A DNA stretch of 64,000 bases from Porphyrobacter sp. (GCA_017744315.1 JAGIBN010000002.1:372001-436000), one strand, 5' to 3'. Positions 47,950 through 60,194 are shown, counted from the first letter of the stretch. A program made the numbers and translations. Notes: a model not told the origin generated them from the sequence alone.

Positions 47950-48642
47950 ATGACAAATCGCCTTCTTGCTGCGGCGCTCGCCTTCATGGCCGCTTCTGTC
48001 CCCGTTTCGGTGCTAGCCCAAGATCAGGCCGCGCCAGCGGCTCCGGCTCCCGTCCAGTCGTTTCCGCTTTCGGCGAACATGGACCAGTCGGTGGACAGGG
48101 AGAACATCCTCTACCTCGACCTGTCGAACAACCAGCGCGTGGCCATCCGCCTGGTGCCGGAATGGGCACCGCATCACGTCGAACGCATCAAGCAGCTGAC
48201 GCGGCAAGGCTTCTACGACGGGATCATCTTCCACCGCGTAATCGACGGCTTCATGGCGCAGACAGGGGATCCGACGGGTACCGGCCAAGGCGGTTCGGAC
48301 CTTCCGGACCTTCCGGCCGAGTTCAACCGGTTGCCGCACGTTCGCGGTTCGGTGTCGATGGCGCGCGCCCAGTCGAAGGACAGCGCGAACAGCCAGTTCT
48401 TCATCGTGTTCTATCCGCGCTTCTCGCTGGACAAGAACTACACCAACTTCGGACGCGTGATCGCCGGAATGGACGCGGTCGACGCCATTGAGCGCGGCGA
48501 GCCGCCGGAGCATCCGACTTACATCGTCCAGGCCTCGATCGCTGCTGACAACAAGCCGCCGAAGTTCGCCCCAGCTCCACAAGTCGAGCCGCTGGCGCCA
48601 GACTTGAACCAGCTCGATCTGCGCAACCCGACATCGAACTAG
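47950..48642 (+). CDS. Exported cyclophilin-type peptidyl-prolyl isomerase
   Basis: A 230-residue protein with a signal peptide (MTNRLLAAALAFMAASVPVS, cleaved near VLAQ), a Pro/Ala-rich linker, and a cyclophilin domain. Family motifs are FYDGIIFHRVIDGFMAQTGDPTG and SANSQFFIVFYP. The Trp and other drug-site residues are reduced, as in many proteobacterial members. It should assist folding of exported proteins in the periplasm. A further in-frame TTG at 47938 is a poorer start. It lies 85 bases after coaD and 39 before queA on the same strand. Confidence 0.93.
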   Translation: MTNRLLAAALAFMAASVPVSVLAQDQAAPAAPAPVQSFPLSANMDQSVDRENILYLDLSNNQRVAIRLVPEWAPHHVERIKQLTRQGFYDGIIFHRVIDGFMAQTGDPTGTGQGGSDLPDLPAEFNRLPHVRGSVSMARAQSKDSANSQFFIVFYPRFSLDKNYTNFGRVIAGMDAVDAIERGEPPEHPTYIVQASIAADNKPPKFAPAPQVEPLAPDLNQLDLRNPTSN

Positions 48643-48681
48643 GCCTCGACGGTCCGCGGTCGCCCGGTTAGGGCGCCGGGC

Positions 48682-49719
48682 ATGCGTGTTGATCTGTTCG
48701 ATTTCGAGCTTCCGCCGGAGCGGATTGCTTTGCGCCCCGCGCGCCCGCGGGACGCGGCGCAAATGCTCTTCGTTCCGAAGGAAGGCGCGTTCGACGATCT
48801 GACCGTACGGGACCTGCCCCGCCTTCTGCGGGCAGGCGACGTGCTGGTCTTCAACGACACCCGAGTAATCCCGGCCCAGCTTGAGGGTCGGCGAGGCGAG
48901 GCCCGGATCGGCGCCACACTGCACAAGCGCATCGACCTCCGTCGCTGGCAGGCTTTCATCCGCAACGCCAAGCGGTTGCGCGAAGGCGACACCGTGGAAT
49001 TTGCCGCCGGAGTGGCCGCGATGGCCGAGGAGCGCCATGCCGATGGCAGCTGGACCTTGGCATTCGCTGGCGAAGAGCCGGTCGAAGTGCTGCTGGAGAG
49101 GGCCGGACAGATGCCGCTCCCGCCCTATATCGCCGGTAAGCGTCCGACCGATGAGGCGGATCTCGAGGACTACCAGACGATCTTCGCGCGCGAGGCCGGG
49201 GCCGTAGCGGCACCGACTGCGGCGCTCCACTTCACCCCTGAACTCCTCAAGGCATTGGATGAGGCCGGGGTTGCCCGCGAGACCCTCACACTCCACGTCG
49301 GGGCCGGGACATTCCTCCCGGTCAAGGCCGACGATACCGAGGCCCACGCGATGCACGCGGAATGGGGACGGATCGATGCTGCGACTGCGGAACGCCTCAA
49401 CGCCGCACGGAAAGCCGGCGGACGCCTGATCGCGGTCGGTACGACCAGCCTGCGCCTGATTGAGAGCGCCGCGGCCGAAGACGGAACTATCGAGCCGTTC
49501 GACGGCGACACTTCGATCTTCATCACTCCTGGCTACCGCTTCCGCGCGATCGATGGCCTGATGACCAACTTCCACCTTCCGCGCTCGACTTTGTTCATGC
49601 TGGTCAGCGCGCTAATGGGTTTGGAGCGAATGCAGTCGGCCTATGCTCACGCTATTGCAGAGGCGTACCGCTTCTACAGCTATGGCGATGCAAGTCTGCT
49701 ACTTCCCGGTGAAGAATAG
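48682..49719 (+). CDS. queA: S-adenosylmethionine:tRNA ribosyltransferase-isomerase
   Basis: A 345-residue QueA, which converts preQ1 in tRNA to epoxyqueuosine using the ribosyl group of SAM. Conserved blocks are [71 protein letters not shown]-like [11 protein letters not shown] and [30 protein letters not shown]. It belongs with tgt (53515), although four genes separate them. Length is normal. Confidence 0.97.
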   Translation: MRVDLFDFELPPERIALRPARPRDAAQMLFVPKEGAFDDLTVRDLPRLLRAGDVLVFNDTRVIPAQLEGRRGEARIGATLHKRIDLRRWQAFIRNAKRLREGDTVEFAAGVAAMAEERHADGSWTLAFAGEEPVEVLLERAGQMPLPPYIAGKRPTDEADLEDYQTIFAREAGAVAAPTAALHFTPELLKALDEAGVARETLTLHVGAGTFLPVKADDTEAHAMHAEWGRIDAATAERLNAARKAGGRLIAVGTTSLRLIESAAAEDGTIEPFDGDTSIFITPGYRFRAIDGLMTNFHLPRSTLFMLVSALMGLERMQSAYAHAIAEAYRFYSYGDASLLLPGEE

Positions 49720-49778
49720 GAAGTTTGGCCGGAAGTATGGGTTGTAAAAAGTAACCAGCGCGCCATCTTCGCCGGGCT

Positions 49779-50723
49779 TTGGACAACCCGATTCTCGATA
49801 TCCGGAACCTTTCCAAGACCTACAAGGGCGGCACCACCGCGCTTGCGGGCGTGGATTTGCAGATCCGCAAGGGAGAGATTTTCGCGCTCCTCGGCCCGAA
49901 CGGAGCCGGGAAGACGACCTTGATCGGCGCGGTCTGCGGATTGTTGCGCCCGACCAGCGGTACCATCGAAGCCTTCGGCAAGGACGCGACGCGCTACTGG
50001 CGCGACGTTCGCCGGCGCATTGGGCTGGTGCCGCAAGAGTTGGCGTTCGACATGTTCGCCCAGGTCGATCACTCGGTGCAATACTCGCAGGGCCTGTTCG
50101 GCTCACCGCGCAACGACGCCCACATCGAGGAAGTGCTGCGGTCCCTTAGCCTGTGGGACAAGCGTACAGCAAAGATCCGCGAGCTCTCCGGTGGGATGAA
50201 GCGCCGGGTGATGATCGCTAAGGCACTGAGCCACGATCCCGAACTCCTGTTCCTCGACGAACCCACGGCCGGCGTCGACGTCGAGCTGCGGCGCGACATG
50301 TGGCGGCAGATCGGTGCCCTGCGTGACCGCGGCACGACAGTAATTCTTACCACCCACTACATCGAAGAAGCCCAGGAAATGGCCGACCGGGTGGGGGTCA
50401 TCAACAAGGGCCGGCTGCTGCTGGTGGACGAGAAAGCCGCGATCATGGCCAAGCTCGGAAGCACCGAGGCCCGTATCACCCTCTCACAGCCGCTCGACAT
50501 AATTCCCCCGGCGTTGGCAGCTTATCCGCTGTCGCTGGAGAACCACGGAACCACCCTGATCTATCGTGGAGGCGACGGCACCGGGAAGGGCAAGCGCGAG
50601 GTGGCAGAACTCGTCAGCGCGCTGGTCACCCAGGGCATTGCCTTCGAAGGCATCGAAACCCGCGAATCCAGCTTAGAGGACATCTTCGTCGATCTAGTCG
50701 AGCGTGGCGAGGTCACGGCATGA
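49779..50723 (+). CDS. ABC transporter ATP-binding protein (ABC-2 exporter type)
   Basis: A 314-residue ATPase of a multidrug/ABC-2 type exporter, resembling E. coli YadG. Walker A is GPNGAGKTT, the Q-loop is LVPQELAF, the signature is LSGGMKRR, Walker B is LLFLDEP and the switch is TTHYIEEAQ. It starts at TTG 49779 and ends in an ATGA overlap with its membrane partner. The substrate is unknown. A 59-base gap separates it from queA. Confidence 0.93.
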   Translation: MDNPILDIRNLSKTYKGGTTALAGVDLQIRKGEIFALLGPNGAGKTTLIGAVCGLLRPTSGTIEAFGKDATRYWRDVRRRIGLVPQELAFDMFAQVDHSVQYSQGLFGSPRNDAHIEEVLRSLSLWDKRTAKIRELSGGMKRRVMIAKALSHDPELLFLDEPTAGVDVELRRDMWRQIGALRDRGTTVILTTHYIEEAQEMADRVGVINKGRLLLVDEKAAIMAKLGSTEARITLSQPLDIIPPALAAYPLSLENHGTTLIYRGGDGTGKGKREVAELVSALVTQGIAFEGIETRESSLEDIFVDLVERGEVTA

Positions 50724-51481
50724 ACGCGCGCGGCGCCTTTGCGATCTTCCACAACGAGCTGCTGCGGTTCTTCCGCACGGCGTTCGGTTCGATCGTCTCC
50801 CCCGTCCTCACGACCTCGCTCTATTTCATCGTCTTCGGCGCAGCGATGGGCAGCCAGATCAAGGAGATCAACGGCGTACCCTACGGGGCCTTCATCGTTC
50901 CCGGTCTGCTGATGCTCACCTTGCTCAGCGAGAGCACCTCGAACGCCAGCTTCGGCATCTACATGCCGCGCTTCACCGGCGCGATCTACGAGCTGCTGAG
51001 TGCGCCTGTCGGGGTCGCGGAGACCTTGCTCGGTTTCGTCGGCGCGGCAGCGATGAAATCCTTGATCATCGCCGGGATCATCCTGCTGACGGCGCTGCTG
51101 TTCGTCGACTACACGATCGTCCACCCCGTCTATGCCATCGGCTACGTTGTCCTCGTCGCGGCGGCCTTCTCTCTGTTTGGCTTCATCCTCGGCATTTGGG
51201 CTGACGGGTTCGAGCGGCTGCAGATCGTTCCGATGCTGATACTGACGCCTCTGACGTTCCTTGGCGGCACGTTCTATTCGATCGAGATGCTGAGCGAGCC
51301 ATGGCACACCGTCGCGCAGTTCAATCCGGTCTTCTACCTGATCAACGGATTGCGCTGGACTTTCACCGGCGTTTCCGACGTGCCGATCGGGATAGCCCTG
51401 TCGGCAACCCTCGGCTTCGTAGCCCTGTGCGTGGCGGTGATCGCCTTCATCTTTCGAACCGGTTGGCGCCTGCGCGGGTAG
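50720..51481 (+). CDS. ABC-2 type transporter permease
   Basis: A 253-residue inner-membrane permease with about six hydrophobic helices and the ABC-2 signature in the last third (LILTPLTFLGGTFYSIEML and FNPVFYLINGLRW). It resembles E. coli YadH. It overlaps the ATPase gene (ATGA), so the two form a half-size exporter. The substrate is not evident from the sequence or neighbours. Confidence 0.93.
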   Translation: MNARGAFAIFHNELLRFFRTAFGSIVSPVLTTSLYFIVFGAAMGSQIKEINGVPYGAFIVPGLLMLTLLSESTSNASFGIYMPRFTGAIYELLSAPVGVAETLLGFVGAAAMKSLIIAGIILLTALLFVDYTIVHPVYAIGYVVLVAAAFSLFGFILGIWADGFERLQIVPMLILTPLTFLGGTFYSIEMLSEPWHTVAQFNPVFYLINGLRWTFTGVSDVPIGIALSATLGFVALCVAVIAFIFRTGWRLRG

Positions 51482-51563
51482 GCCTGAGCCTACTGATTTT
51501 CCGCTAGCCGGGTTCGGGTAACGCCTGATGTCCCAGTACCTGTGAGCCGCTTAGCAGTGACGT

Positions 51564-52493
51564 ATGGGCTGCAGGGGGACCCTCCTTCGCGTGACCATCG
51601 TCGCCGCTGCGCTCGCTGCCGGCGCGTCGGCGCGCGCCGAAGTTCCGGAAGCCGTGCGAAAGGTTATCTCTGCCGCGGAAGCCACCGGCGACGCAGCCAA
51701 GACCAAGACCGTCTACGAAATGGTTCGCGCGGCCTATCCCGAGCTCAAGGACGAGCTCGATCTGATGGAACAGCAGGGCAAGACGCGGGTCGTCGCCGCT
51801 GCCGAGGAAAAAAAGATCCAGGCTCGCCAGGAAACGACCGAATCCGGATTTCTTACCCACTGGGATGGCCGGGGCGAGATCGGGGCCAAGCATTCGACCG
51901 GCAACAGCGATGAAGTCGGTCTGACCGCATCGTTGCTCCTGCGCCGCACGGGGCTGGTCTGGCGACACAAGCTGACAGCGCGGGCCGAGTTCGAAAGCAC
52001 CGACGGCGACACTACCACCGAGAACTACTTCCTCGCCTATCAACCCAGCTACGAGATCGGCAATGATCTGTTCGTCTACGCCCTGGCCCAGTACGAGCGC
52101 GATCCGATCCAGAGTTTTTCCGCGAGATATTCAATCTCCGGAGGGCTGGGCTATCGGCCGTTCGAGCGACCCGATTTACGCATCGAGCTGAAGGCGGGCC
52201 CGGCCTGGCGGGAGATCAACTACATTCCCGAAGGCAGTGCATCGCATTTCGCCATCCATGTCGCAGCAGATTTCGAATGGCGGATCGCCACCGACCTCAA
52301 GGTCACCGAGACGACCGGCGCCTATCTGCAGTCCGGCAACCAAACCTTCTATTCGCACACCGGTCTTGAGACTGGCGTCGGCAAGGGCCTGAAGGCGCGC
52401 CTTTCCTACAGTTTTGAGTATGACACCGCGCTGCCCAACAATGTGAAGGACGTCGATACCCTGTCGCGCTTCACGCTGCTTTACGACTTCTGA
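51564..52493 (+). CDS. DUF481 outer-membrane-type protein, copy 1
   Basis: A 309-residue protein with a signal peptide (MGCRGTLLRVTIVAAALAAG, cleaved near ARAEV), a helical segment of about 85 residues with a KxxxE pattern, and a C-terminal beta-strand-rich DUF481 domain (WDGRGEIGAKHSTGNSDEVGL, GGLGYRPFERPDLR, SRFTLLYDF). The C-terminal Phe is typical of outer-membrane barrels. A similar gene follows at 52575, so the two are tandem paralogues. DUF481 proteins have no well-defined substrate. Confidence 0.9.
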   Translation: MGCRGTLLRVTIVAAALAAGASARAEVPEAVRKVISAAEATGDAAKTKTVYEMVRAAYPELKDELDLMEQQGKTRVVAAAEEKKIQARQETTESGFLTHWDGRGEIGAKHSTGNSDEVGLTASLLLRRTGLVWRHKLTARAEFESTDGDTTTENYFLAYQPSYEIGNDLFVYALAQYERDPIQSFSARYSISGGLGYRPFERPDLRIELKAGPAWREINYIPEGSASHFAIHVAADFEWRIATDLKVTETTGAYLQSGNQTFYSHTGLETGVGKGLKARLSYSFEYDTALPNNVKDVDTLSRFTLLYDF

Positions 52494-52574
52494 GCCCGCG
52501 CTTTGTCGAACTCGGGCGTGCTTTCATCCTTGCGGGGCTAGCGGCTACGCGATTGAGGCGTTAGCAGGCGGCAG

Positions 52575-54651
<2,077 letters not shown>

Positions 54652-54785
54652 GCGGGCGCCCCGATTTCCGAACAGGCAACACTAAGGGTATCTACAGCTT
54701 GTCACCGAGGCTGACCTTGGTAACTGATCGAAGGCAGGCGCGACCCGTTACGGTCCTCAGCTGCTGTTCCGGAAAGGCCGACTTG

Positions 54786-55472
54786 GTGCTTGAAAATGCT
54801 GGGGCCAAACGACCCCGCCTGACATTGCCCGAGGCCGTGATCTTCGACATGGACGGTCTGATCTTCGACAGCGAGACTCTTTACGGCGAGGCCTTGCTCG
54901 AGCTCGCGCGCGTCAAAGGGCTCCCCAACATCGATCTCGCCGTGGCGCGATCGATGGTTGGCCGCTCATGGACGGGATCTCGCTTGGTCCTACAGGCGCT
55001 GCTACCTGCGCATGAAGATGTCGACGAGTTCAGGTCGGAATGGCTGACCGCTTATGACGAACTTGCTGAAACGCGTCTGGTGATGAAGCCTGGCGTGCTC
55101 GAGCTGTTGACCCTGTTCGAACAGAGCGGGGTGTCCTGCGGTATGGCGACCGGATCCAGAAGGAGCGTCGTTAGCGCGCATTTGGCCGCCCATGGCCTGA
55201 CGGACTTCTTTCCCGTCATCATTGCCGCGGAAGATTGTCGCGAAGGCAAGCCTGCACCCGAGCCTTTCCTCAAAGCCGCCGAAGCCTTGGGCAAGCATCC
55301 TGGTAATTGCTGGGCGTTGGAGGATTCGGTGAACGGCGTCATTTCCGCATCAGCGGCGGGCATGACGACTTTCATGGTCCCCGACCTGATCGAGCCCGAT
55401 GAGGAAACCGCGGCCCGTTGCACCGCAGTATTATCCAGCCTGGTCGAGTTGCACGCCTGGCTCAGCCGATAG
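54786..55472 (+). CDS. HAD-superfamily phosphatase (phosphoglucomutase/phosphatase-like)
   Basis: A 228-residue HAD hydrolase of the subfamily that includes beta-phosphoglucomutase and 2-deoxyglucose-6-phosphatase. The nucleophile motif is VIFDMDGLIFDSE, motif II is CGMATGSRRSVV, and motif III/IV has GKPAPEPFLKAA and ALEDSVNGVISA. It should act on a small sugar phosphate; the substrate is unknown. I chose GTG 54786 because GGAAAGG lies eight bases upstream; the frame is open to 54699. It follows tgt by about 130 bases. Confidence 0.85.
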   Translation: MLENAGAKRPRLTLPEAVIFDMDGLIFDSETLYGEALLELARVKGLPNIDLAVARSMVGRSWTGSRLVLQALLPAHEDVDEFRSEWLTAYDELAETRLVMKPGVLELLTLFEQSGVSCGMATGSRRSVVSAHLAAHGLTDFFPVIIAAEDCREGKPAPEPFLKAAEALGKHPGNCWALEDSVNGVISASAAGMTTFMVPDLIEPDEETAARCTAVLSSLVELHAWLSR

Positions 55473-55481
55473 GCTGGCCTT

Positions 55482-55676
55482 TCAAGTACACTCGGGCTGA
55501 GTTCGCGATCTGCCGCCAACCACCGTCTCTAATCGCGTGCCCGGATAGGCGACGAAGCGACCGCTGCGGGTGTCGAGAAAGCCGGCGCCTATTGCGCTGG
55601 CGAAACGCTGTGCGAGACGGAGGTCACTGTACCATTTGCCGATACGGTGGGGGGTCACAAAACGGAACTTGGTCAT
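55482..55676 (-). CDS. Small conserved protein of unknown function
   Basis: A 64-residue basic protein starting at ATG 55676 (MTKFRFVTPHRIGKWYSDLR), with an alternative in-frame start at 55730. It contains RIGKWYSDLRLAQRFASAIG, GAGFLDTRSGRFVAYPG. It is similar in length and layout to small proteins that I recall from sphingomonads, but I cannot name a family. It is convergent with the HAD gene (nine bases away) and lies downstream of rpsD on the same strand, past the rpsD terminator. Confidence 0.6.
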   Translation of the reverse strand: MTKFRFVTPHRIGKWYSDLRLAQRFASAIGAGFLDTRSGRFVAYPGTRLETVVGGRSRTQPECT

Positions 55677-55739
55677 GATGCCGGGAAAACGGTTGGCTGC
55701 CGGGCTCGTTCCGTAACTGCTAAAGATCAATCACATACG

Positions 55740-55770
55740 AAAAGGGCGGCCCCGCGGGACCGCCCTTCTG
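55740..55770. terminator. rpsD terminator
   Basis: AAGGGCGG (55742-55749) pairs with CCGCCCTT (55760-55767), with GC-rich bases between. On the minus strand the stem is followed by TTTTCG, as expected for the end of rpsD, which stops 23 bases upstream of it. Confidence 0.82.
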
Positions 55771-55792
55771 GTGTTTCGTAACCGAAAACCGA

Positions 55793-56407
55793 TTAGCGCG
55801 AGTAGAACTCGACGACCAGGTTCGGTTCCATCGTGACCGGGTAGGGCACTTCGTCGAGCTTCGGCACACGGGTGAAGGTCACCTTGTCGGTACCGTCGGT
55901 CGCGACGTAGTCGGGAATCTCACGCTCCGGCAGGCTCTGCGCTTCGATGATCAGCGCCATTTCCTTGGCCTTGGGGCCCAGGCTGATGACGTCGCCCGGC
56001 AGAACCTTGCGGCTGGCGATGTTGCACTTCACGCCGTTGACGCGAATGTGGCCGTGGCTCACCACCTGGCGGGCGGCAAAGATCGTCGGCGCGAACTTGG
56101 CGCGGTACACGACCATGTCCAGACGCTGCTCGAGCAGGCCGATCAGGTTCTGACCGGTGTCGCCCTTCATCGCAGCGGCCTTCTTGTAGGTCGCCTTGAA
56201 CTGCTTCTCAGTCACGTCGCCGTAGTAGCCCTTGAGCTTCTGCTTGGCGCGCAGCTGCAGACCGAAGTCGCTCATCTTGCCCTTGCGGCGCTGGCCGTGC
56301 TGGCCCGGGCCGTACGAGCGGCGGTTCACCGGGGACGACGGGCGGCCCCAGATGTTTTCGCCCATGCGACGGTCAAGTTTATGCTTGGCGCTTTTGCGCT
56401 TCGACAT
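55793..56407 (-). CDS. rpsD: 30S ribosomal protein S4
   Basis: A 204-residue S4, which nucleates 30S assembly by binding the 16S rRNA 5' domain. The N-terminus ([20 protein letters not shown]) and the S4 RNA-binding domain ([21 protein letters not shown]) are complete. It is a single-gene unit with its own terminator. The 167 bases upstream (56408-56574) hold no gene; they probably contain the promoter and leader. Confidence 0.98.
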   Translation of the reverse strand: MSKRKSAKHKLDRRMGENIWGRPSSPVNRRSYGPGQHGQRRKGKMSDFGLQLRAKQKLKGYYGDVTEKQFKATYKKAAAMKGDTGQNLIGLLEQRLDMVVYRAKFAPTIFAARQVVSHGHIRVNGVKCNIASRKVLPGDVISLGPKAKEMALIIEAQSLPEREIPDYVATDGTDKVTFTRVPKLDEVPYPVTMEPNLVVEFYSR

Positions 56408-56574
56408 TCAGTCGTACTCCAATTTGCTGTCGCTACCCCAGTGGCAGCGCTTCAACCCGGTATCGCACCGACAGGCCTGTTGCCTGCCGCGGCCGCCGCT
56501 TCACCGGGATGCGGGGCCAATCGCGAGCGGCGCCCTTGGCCGCTCGATCAGGAATTGTCAACCGATACGGCTTA

Positions 56575-56850
56575 CTACCCGCCCGCACCGGCGTTGTTAA
56601 CGATAGCCTGGCCCCCGCTTGCGCTGCCCTGCATCTCGTCCACGCCCTTCTTGGTTCGGACTGAGAGTTCGCGCCATTGCGCAGCGGTCAGGCAGATGCG
56701 GCTCCTACGGGTGAGCGAGCCGGTCATCTTTTCCGTACGGCAGATCTTCTTGTCATCCTTGGCTGGCTCGGCCTGCTGCTGCTCCTGCGCAGCTGCCGAA
56801 ACACTTGCCAGCGTGACCAGCGCAGCCGCTGATATCCAAATAGCTTTCAT
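56575..56850 (-). CDS. Small exported protein with a conserved CRTEKMTGSLTRRSRIC motif
   Basis: A 91-residue protein from ATG 56850 with a signal peptide (MKAIWISAAALVTLASVSAA). The mature part is short and basic, with two Cys in CRTEKMTGSLTRRSRIC and LTAAQWRELSVRTKKGVDEMQ. This Cys-basic-Cys arrangement is common in small exported sphingomonad proteins of unknown function. The two Cys may form a disulfide. The frame is open upstream to 57021 but overlaps trmJ there, so the signal-peptide start is preferred. Confidence 0.72.
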   Translation of the reverse strand: MKAIWISAAALVTLASVSAAAQEQQQAEPAKDDKKICRTEKMTGSLTRRSRICLTAAQWRELSVRTKKGVDEMQGSASGGQAIVNNAGAGG

Positions 56851-56948
56851 CAAAATCCCCAATCTCGAAATTATGCCATTTTTCCCTTCGCGAACGGGGA
56901 TACCGATTTTGCGACAGGTGGCAACGGACTCGTCCCTGGGTGGGCGAA

Positions 56949-57677
56949 TCAGTCCTTGGGGGTAGATTTCTCGATCGCCGAAAGAACTCCGCGCAAGGTC
57001 CGCACTTCGAGGTGGTTCCAACCCGGTTTGGTGAGCACGTTCCGCAAAGTCCGGCGAGTGGCAGCCGCCCTGCTTTCGGGGAAGAAATAGGCGCGCGGTT
57101 CGAGCAGTGCTTCGAAATGAGCGATTAGCCCCTCAAGTTCGTCTTGCGGGGCAGGGGGAAGCAGCTCCTCCACGGTAGGCTGTACGAGCTCTCGGCCTCG
57201 CGACCATTCGTACGCGCAAAGGATGACCGCCTGCGCAAGGTTCAGCGAGCCAAATTCGGGATTGATCGGAACGGTTATGATAGCCCGAGCCACCGCGACG
57301 TCGTCGGTTTCCAATCCCGAGCGCTCGGGCCCAAAAAGGATCGCACTACGTCCTTCGTTGACATGCATCTCGCCAGCGGCCTCATGAGGCGTCAGCACGG
57401 GCTTGGTAACGCCCCGCTTACGCACGGTCGTCGCATAGACGTGAGCGCAGTCTGCGACGGCCTCAGAAACGGTCTGGAAGACCTGAGCGCCAGCGAGCAC
57501 CACATCCGCGCCTGAAGCTGCTGGACCTGCGGACGGATTGGGCCAGCCATCGCGCGGGGAGACGAGGCGCATCTCGGTCAGGCCGAAGTTGAGCATCGCC
57601 CGCGCAGCCTTGCCGATATTCTCGCCCAGCTGCGGCCGTACGAGGACGATGACCGGAGGCTCAGGAGTTCCCGACAT
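56949..57677 (-). CDS. trmJ: TrmJ-type tRNA/rRNA 2'-O-methyltransferase (SpoU family)
   Basis: A 242-residue SPOUT methyltransferase. The knot motifs are [37 protein letters not shown] and [25 protein letters not shown], as in TrmJ, which methylates position 32 of the tRNA anticodon loop. The C-terminal ~80 residues form the extension typical of TrmJ. The ATG at 57677 lies inside the nrdR 3' end (17-base overlap), so translation is coupled. Assignment to TrmJ and not another SpoU enzyme rests on length and motifs. Confidence 0.9.
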   Translation of the reverse strand: MSGTPEPPVIVLVRPQLGENIGKAARAMLNFGLTEMRLVSPRDGWPNPSAGPAASGADVVLAGAQVFQTVSEAVADCAHVYATTVRKRGVTKPVLTPHEAAGEMHVNEGRSAILFGPERSGLETDDVAVARAIITVPINPEFGSLNLAQAVILCAYEWSRGRELVQPTVEELLPPAPQDELEGLIAHFEALLEPRAYFFPESRAAATRRTLRNVLTKPGWNHLEVRTLRGVLSAIEKSTPKD

Positions 57678-58122
57678 CGCGCACGCTGCTGGCAAACTCT
57701 TCGAAATCGCGCGCTTCCGAGAAGTCGCGATAGACGGAGGCGAAACGAATGTATGCCACGGAGTCGAGCTGCCTCAGCCCCTCCATGACCATCTCGCCAA
57801 TCTGGGAGGAAGGAATCTCGGTTTCGCCAGCGGTTTCGACCTGGCGCTGAATCCCGGAGACGAGCTGATCGATCCGCTCCTGCTCGACGCTACGCTTGCG
57901 GCAGGCGAGGGCGACCGATTGTTCGACCTTGCTGCGGTCGAAAGGTTCGCGCTTGCCTTCGGTCTTGATCACGATGACTTCGCGCAATTGAACGCGCTCG
58001 AAAGTCGTGAACCGGCCACCGCAACTGTCGCACTGACGGCGACGGCGGATCGCAGTGTTGTCTTCGGTAGGACGCGAGTCCTTTACCTGGCTGTCGTCAT
58101 GCGCACAGAAGGGACAACGCAA
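57661..58122 (-). CDS. nrdR: Transcriptional repressor NrdR
   Basis: A 153-residue repressor of ribonucleotide reductase genes. The N-terminal zinc ribbon is [15 protein letters not shown] with CDSCGGRF, and the ATP-cone domain follows ([35 protein letters not shown]). The start codon is TTG at 58122, giving the invariant MRCPFC N-terminus. It begins directly after the stop of the 74-residue membrane protein. glyA-(74 aa)-nrdR-trmJ is a common alphaproteobacterial run. Confidence 0.96.
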   Translation of the reverse strand: MRCPFCAHDDSQVKDSRPTEDNTAIRRRRQCDSCGGRFTTFERVQLREVIVIKTEGKREPFDRSKVEQSVALACRKRSVEQERIDQLVSGIQRQVETAGETEIPSSQIGEMVMEGLRQLDSVAYIRFASVYRDFSEARDFEEFASSVRDVGNS

Positions 58123-58347
58123 TTACGGTCGAAGCCTCTTGTAGAGCATGAAGCCGGCGCCGGCGATCAGGCCGAGCGGCCAGGTCACCACGGGAAGCAC
58201 TGCCCCCGCCACAGCACCGACGGCAGCGCCGACAACCACTGGCTTGGTCGAAGGATGGGCTGCGCCCTCCTTGGCCATGGCCTTGATCTCGGCAGTCGCG
58301 TCGGCAATCAAATCTTCGCCGCGCTGTGGCTGGTTGGGATCGGACAT
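58123..58347 (-). CDS. Small glycine-rich membrane protein, function unknown
   Basis: A 74-residue protein starting at ATG 58347 with a charged N-terminal half (MSDPNQPQRGEDLIADATAE) and one or two hydrophobic stretches (VVVGAAVGAVAGAVLPVVTW, LGLIAGAGFMLY) ending in KRLRP. It is an inner-membrane protein of unknown role. It lies between glyA (three bases upstream) and nrdR (adjacent), so it is in the same operon. Confidence 0.8.
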   Translation of the reverse strand: MSDPNQPQRGEDLIADATAEIKAMAKEGAAHPSTKPVVVGAAVGAVAGAVLPVVTWPLGLIAGAGFMLYKRLRP

Positions 58348-58350
58348 TGC

Positions 58351-59664
58351 TTACCTCCCGGGATAGACTGGGAACGCCTCACAAAGTTCACTCACGCGGC
58401 GGCGGACGGATTCTTCCACCTGCGCATCGCCTACATCGCCATTCCTACGCATGCCTTCAAGGACTTCGGCAATCAGACCGCCAACCTTGCGGAATTCGGC
58501 CGGGCCGAAACCGCGGGTCGTGCCCGCCGGAGTGCCCAGGCGAACGCCCGAAGTCTTGGTAGGCGGAAGCGGATCGAACGGGATCGCGTTCTTGTTGCAA
58601 GTGAGGAAAGCTCGGTCGAGGCCGGTTTCGGCGCCCTTGCCGGTCACTTCCTTCGGGCTCAGGTCCACCAGCATCAGGTGGTTGTCGGTGCCGCCAGAGA
58701 CGATGTTCAGACCATGCTCTTCGAGGCTGGCGGCGAGTGCCTTGGCGTTCTCAACTACAGAGCGCGCATAGATCTTGAACTCAGGACGCAGCGCTTCGCC
58801 GAAAGCGACCGCCTTGGCGGCGATTACGTGGACCAGCGGGCCACCCTGCATGCCCGGAAACACAGCGGTGTTGAACTTCTTCGCCAGCGCCTCGTCATTG
58901 GTGAGGATCACACCCGAACGCGGGCCGCGCAGGCTCTTGTGCGTCGTGGTGGTGACGACATGGGCGTGCGGGAAGGGGGTGGGATGCGCACCGCCGGCGA
59001 CGAGGCCGGAGAAGTGCGACATGTCGACCAGCAGGTACGCGCCCACTTCGTCGGCAATCTCGCGGAACGCCGCAAAATCCCAGTGGCGCGGATAGGCGGT
59101 GGCGCCGGCGATGATGAGCTTGGGCTTGTGCTCATGCGCGAGGCGACGGACCTCGTCCATGTCGAGCCGCTGGTCTTCGCGACGAACGCCGTAGGGCACC
59201 GCGTTGAACCACTTGCCGCTCATGTTGACGGGTGAGCCGTGAGTGAGGTGGCCGCCTGCAGCGAGGTCGAGACCCATGAAGGTGTCGCCCGGCGTCAGCA
59301 GCGCCAGGAACACCGCCTGGTTCATCTGGCTGCCCGAGTTGGGCTGCACGTTGGCGAACTGACAGCCGAACAGCGCCTTGGCGCGCTCGATCGCCAGGGT
59401 TTCGACCTGGTCGGCGTACTCGCAACCACCGTAATAGCGGCGGCCAGGGTAACCTTCGGCGTACTTGTTGGTGAAGACCGAGCCAGTCGCCTCAAGCACC
59501 GCCGGGCTGGCGATATTCTCGCTGGCGATCAATTCGATCCGGTCGCGCTGGCGGCCAAGTTCGCGGCCGATGATGGCGGCGACTTCCGGGTCGGCATCCT
59601 CAAGGCTGTCATGCCAGAACCGGTGAAGCGGATCGGCATGGGCGGCGTTGGTGGCGGAAGTCAT
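58351..59664 (-). CDS. glyA: Serine hydroxymethyltransferase
   Basis: A 437-residue PLP enzyme interconverting serine and glycine with tetrahydrofolate. The PLP-lysine is in [15 protein letters not shown], and [14 protein letters not shown] and [12 protein letters not shown] are intact. Length is slightly longer than E. coli GlyA because of an N-terminal extension ([20 protein letters not shown]). It lies three bases after rpiB. With serB (42338) it provides the serine/glycine/one-carbon supply. Confidence 0.97.
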   Translation of the reverse strand: MTSATNAAHADPLHRFWHDSLEDADPEVAAIIGRELGRQRDRIELIASENIASPAVLEATGSVFTNKYAEGYPGRRYYGGCEYADQVETLAIERAKALFGCQFANVQPNSGSQMNQAVFLALLTPGDTFMGLDLAAGGHLTHGSPVNMSGKWFNAVPYGVRREDQRLDMDEVRRLAHEHKPKLIIAGATAYPRHWDFAAFREIADEVGAYLLVDMSHFSGLVAGGAHPTPFPHAHVVTTTTHKSLRGPRSGVILTNDEALAKKFNTAVFPGMQGGPLVHVIAAKAVAFGEALRPEFKIYARSVVENAKALAASLEEHGLNIVSGGTDNHLMLVDLSPKEVTGKGAETGLDRAFLTCNKNAIPFDPLPPTKTSGVRLGTPAGTTRGFGPAEFRKVGGLIAEVLEGMRRNGDVGDAQVEESVRRRVSELCEAFPVYPGR

Positions 59665-59667
59665 GTG

Positions 59668-60111
59668 TCAGGCGTCCTGCGGCAATTTCGAGAGTTTTTC
59701 GACACGCCGAACGTGGCGGTCTCCGGCGAATGAGGTGGTGAGGAAGGTGCTGACGCAAGCCTTGGCCATCTCGATCCCGATCAGGCGGGCACCGAGGGCG
59801 ATCACATTGGCGTCGTTATGAGTGCGCGAAAAACCGGCGGACACCGGCTCTGACACCAGCGCGCAGCGGATCGCCGGATGGCGGTTGGCCGCGATCGAGA
59901 TACCGATTCCGCTGCCGCACAGCGCAATGCCGCGCTCCGATTTACCTTCGGCGACGTGTTCGGCGAGCTTGTATCCGTAGTCCGGATAGTCGACCGAATC
60001 CGCGCTGTTGGTGCCGAGGTCGGCTACCTCGTGGCCCTGTTCGGCCAGCCAGGCAGCGAGTTCCACTTTCAGTTCGAAGGCGGCGTGATCAGAGGCGAGG
60101 GCGATTTTCAT
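59668..60111 (-). CDS. rpiB: Ribose 5-phosphate isomerase B
   Basis: A 147-residue RpiB/LacAB isomerase that interconverts ribose 5-phosphate and ribulose 5-phosphate. Family motifs are IALASDHAAFELK, VDYPDYGYKLAEHV, GIALCGSGIGISIAANR with the catalytic Cys, and SRTHNDANVIALGARL. The start at ATG 60111 was chosen because the upstream 12 codons are not family-like. It is the first gene of the rpiB-glyA-(74 aa)-nrdR-trmJ run. Confidence 0.96.
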   Translation of the reverse strand: MKIALASDHAAFELKVELAAWLAEQGHEVADLGTNSADSVDYPDYGYKLAEHVAEGKSERGIALCGSGIGISIAANRHPAIRCALVSEPVSAGFSRTHNDANVIALGARLIGIEMAKACVSTFLTTSFAGDRHVRRVEKLSKLPQDA

Positions 60112-60194
60112 GGGTGGCACATAGTGCGTGCCCGCCCGCCGTTCCACCGCAAATCCGCTTTCTCCCCATCCAGCGCTGCTATAGTCACCTTCGG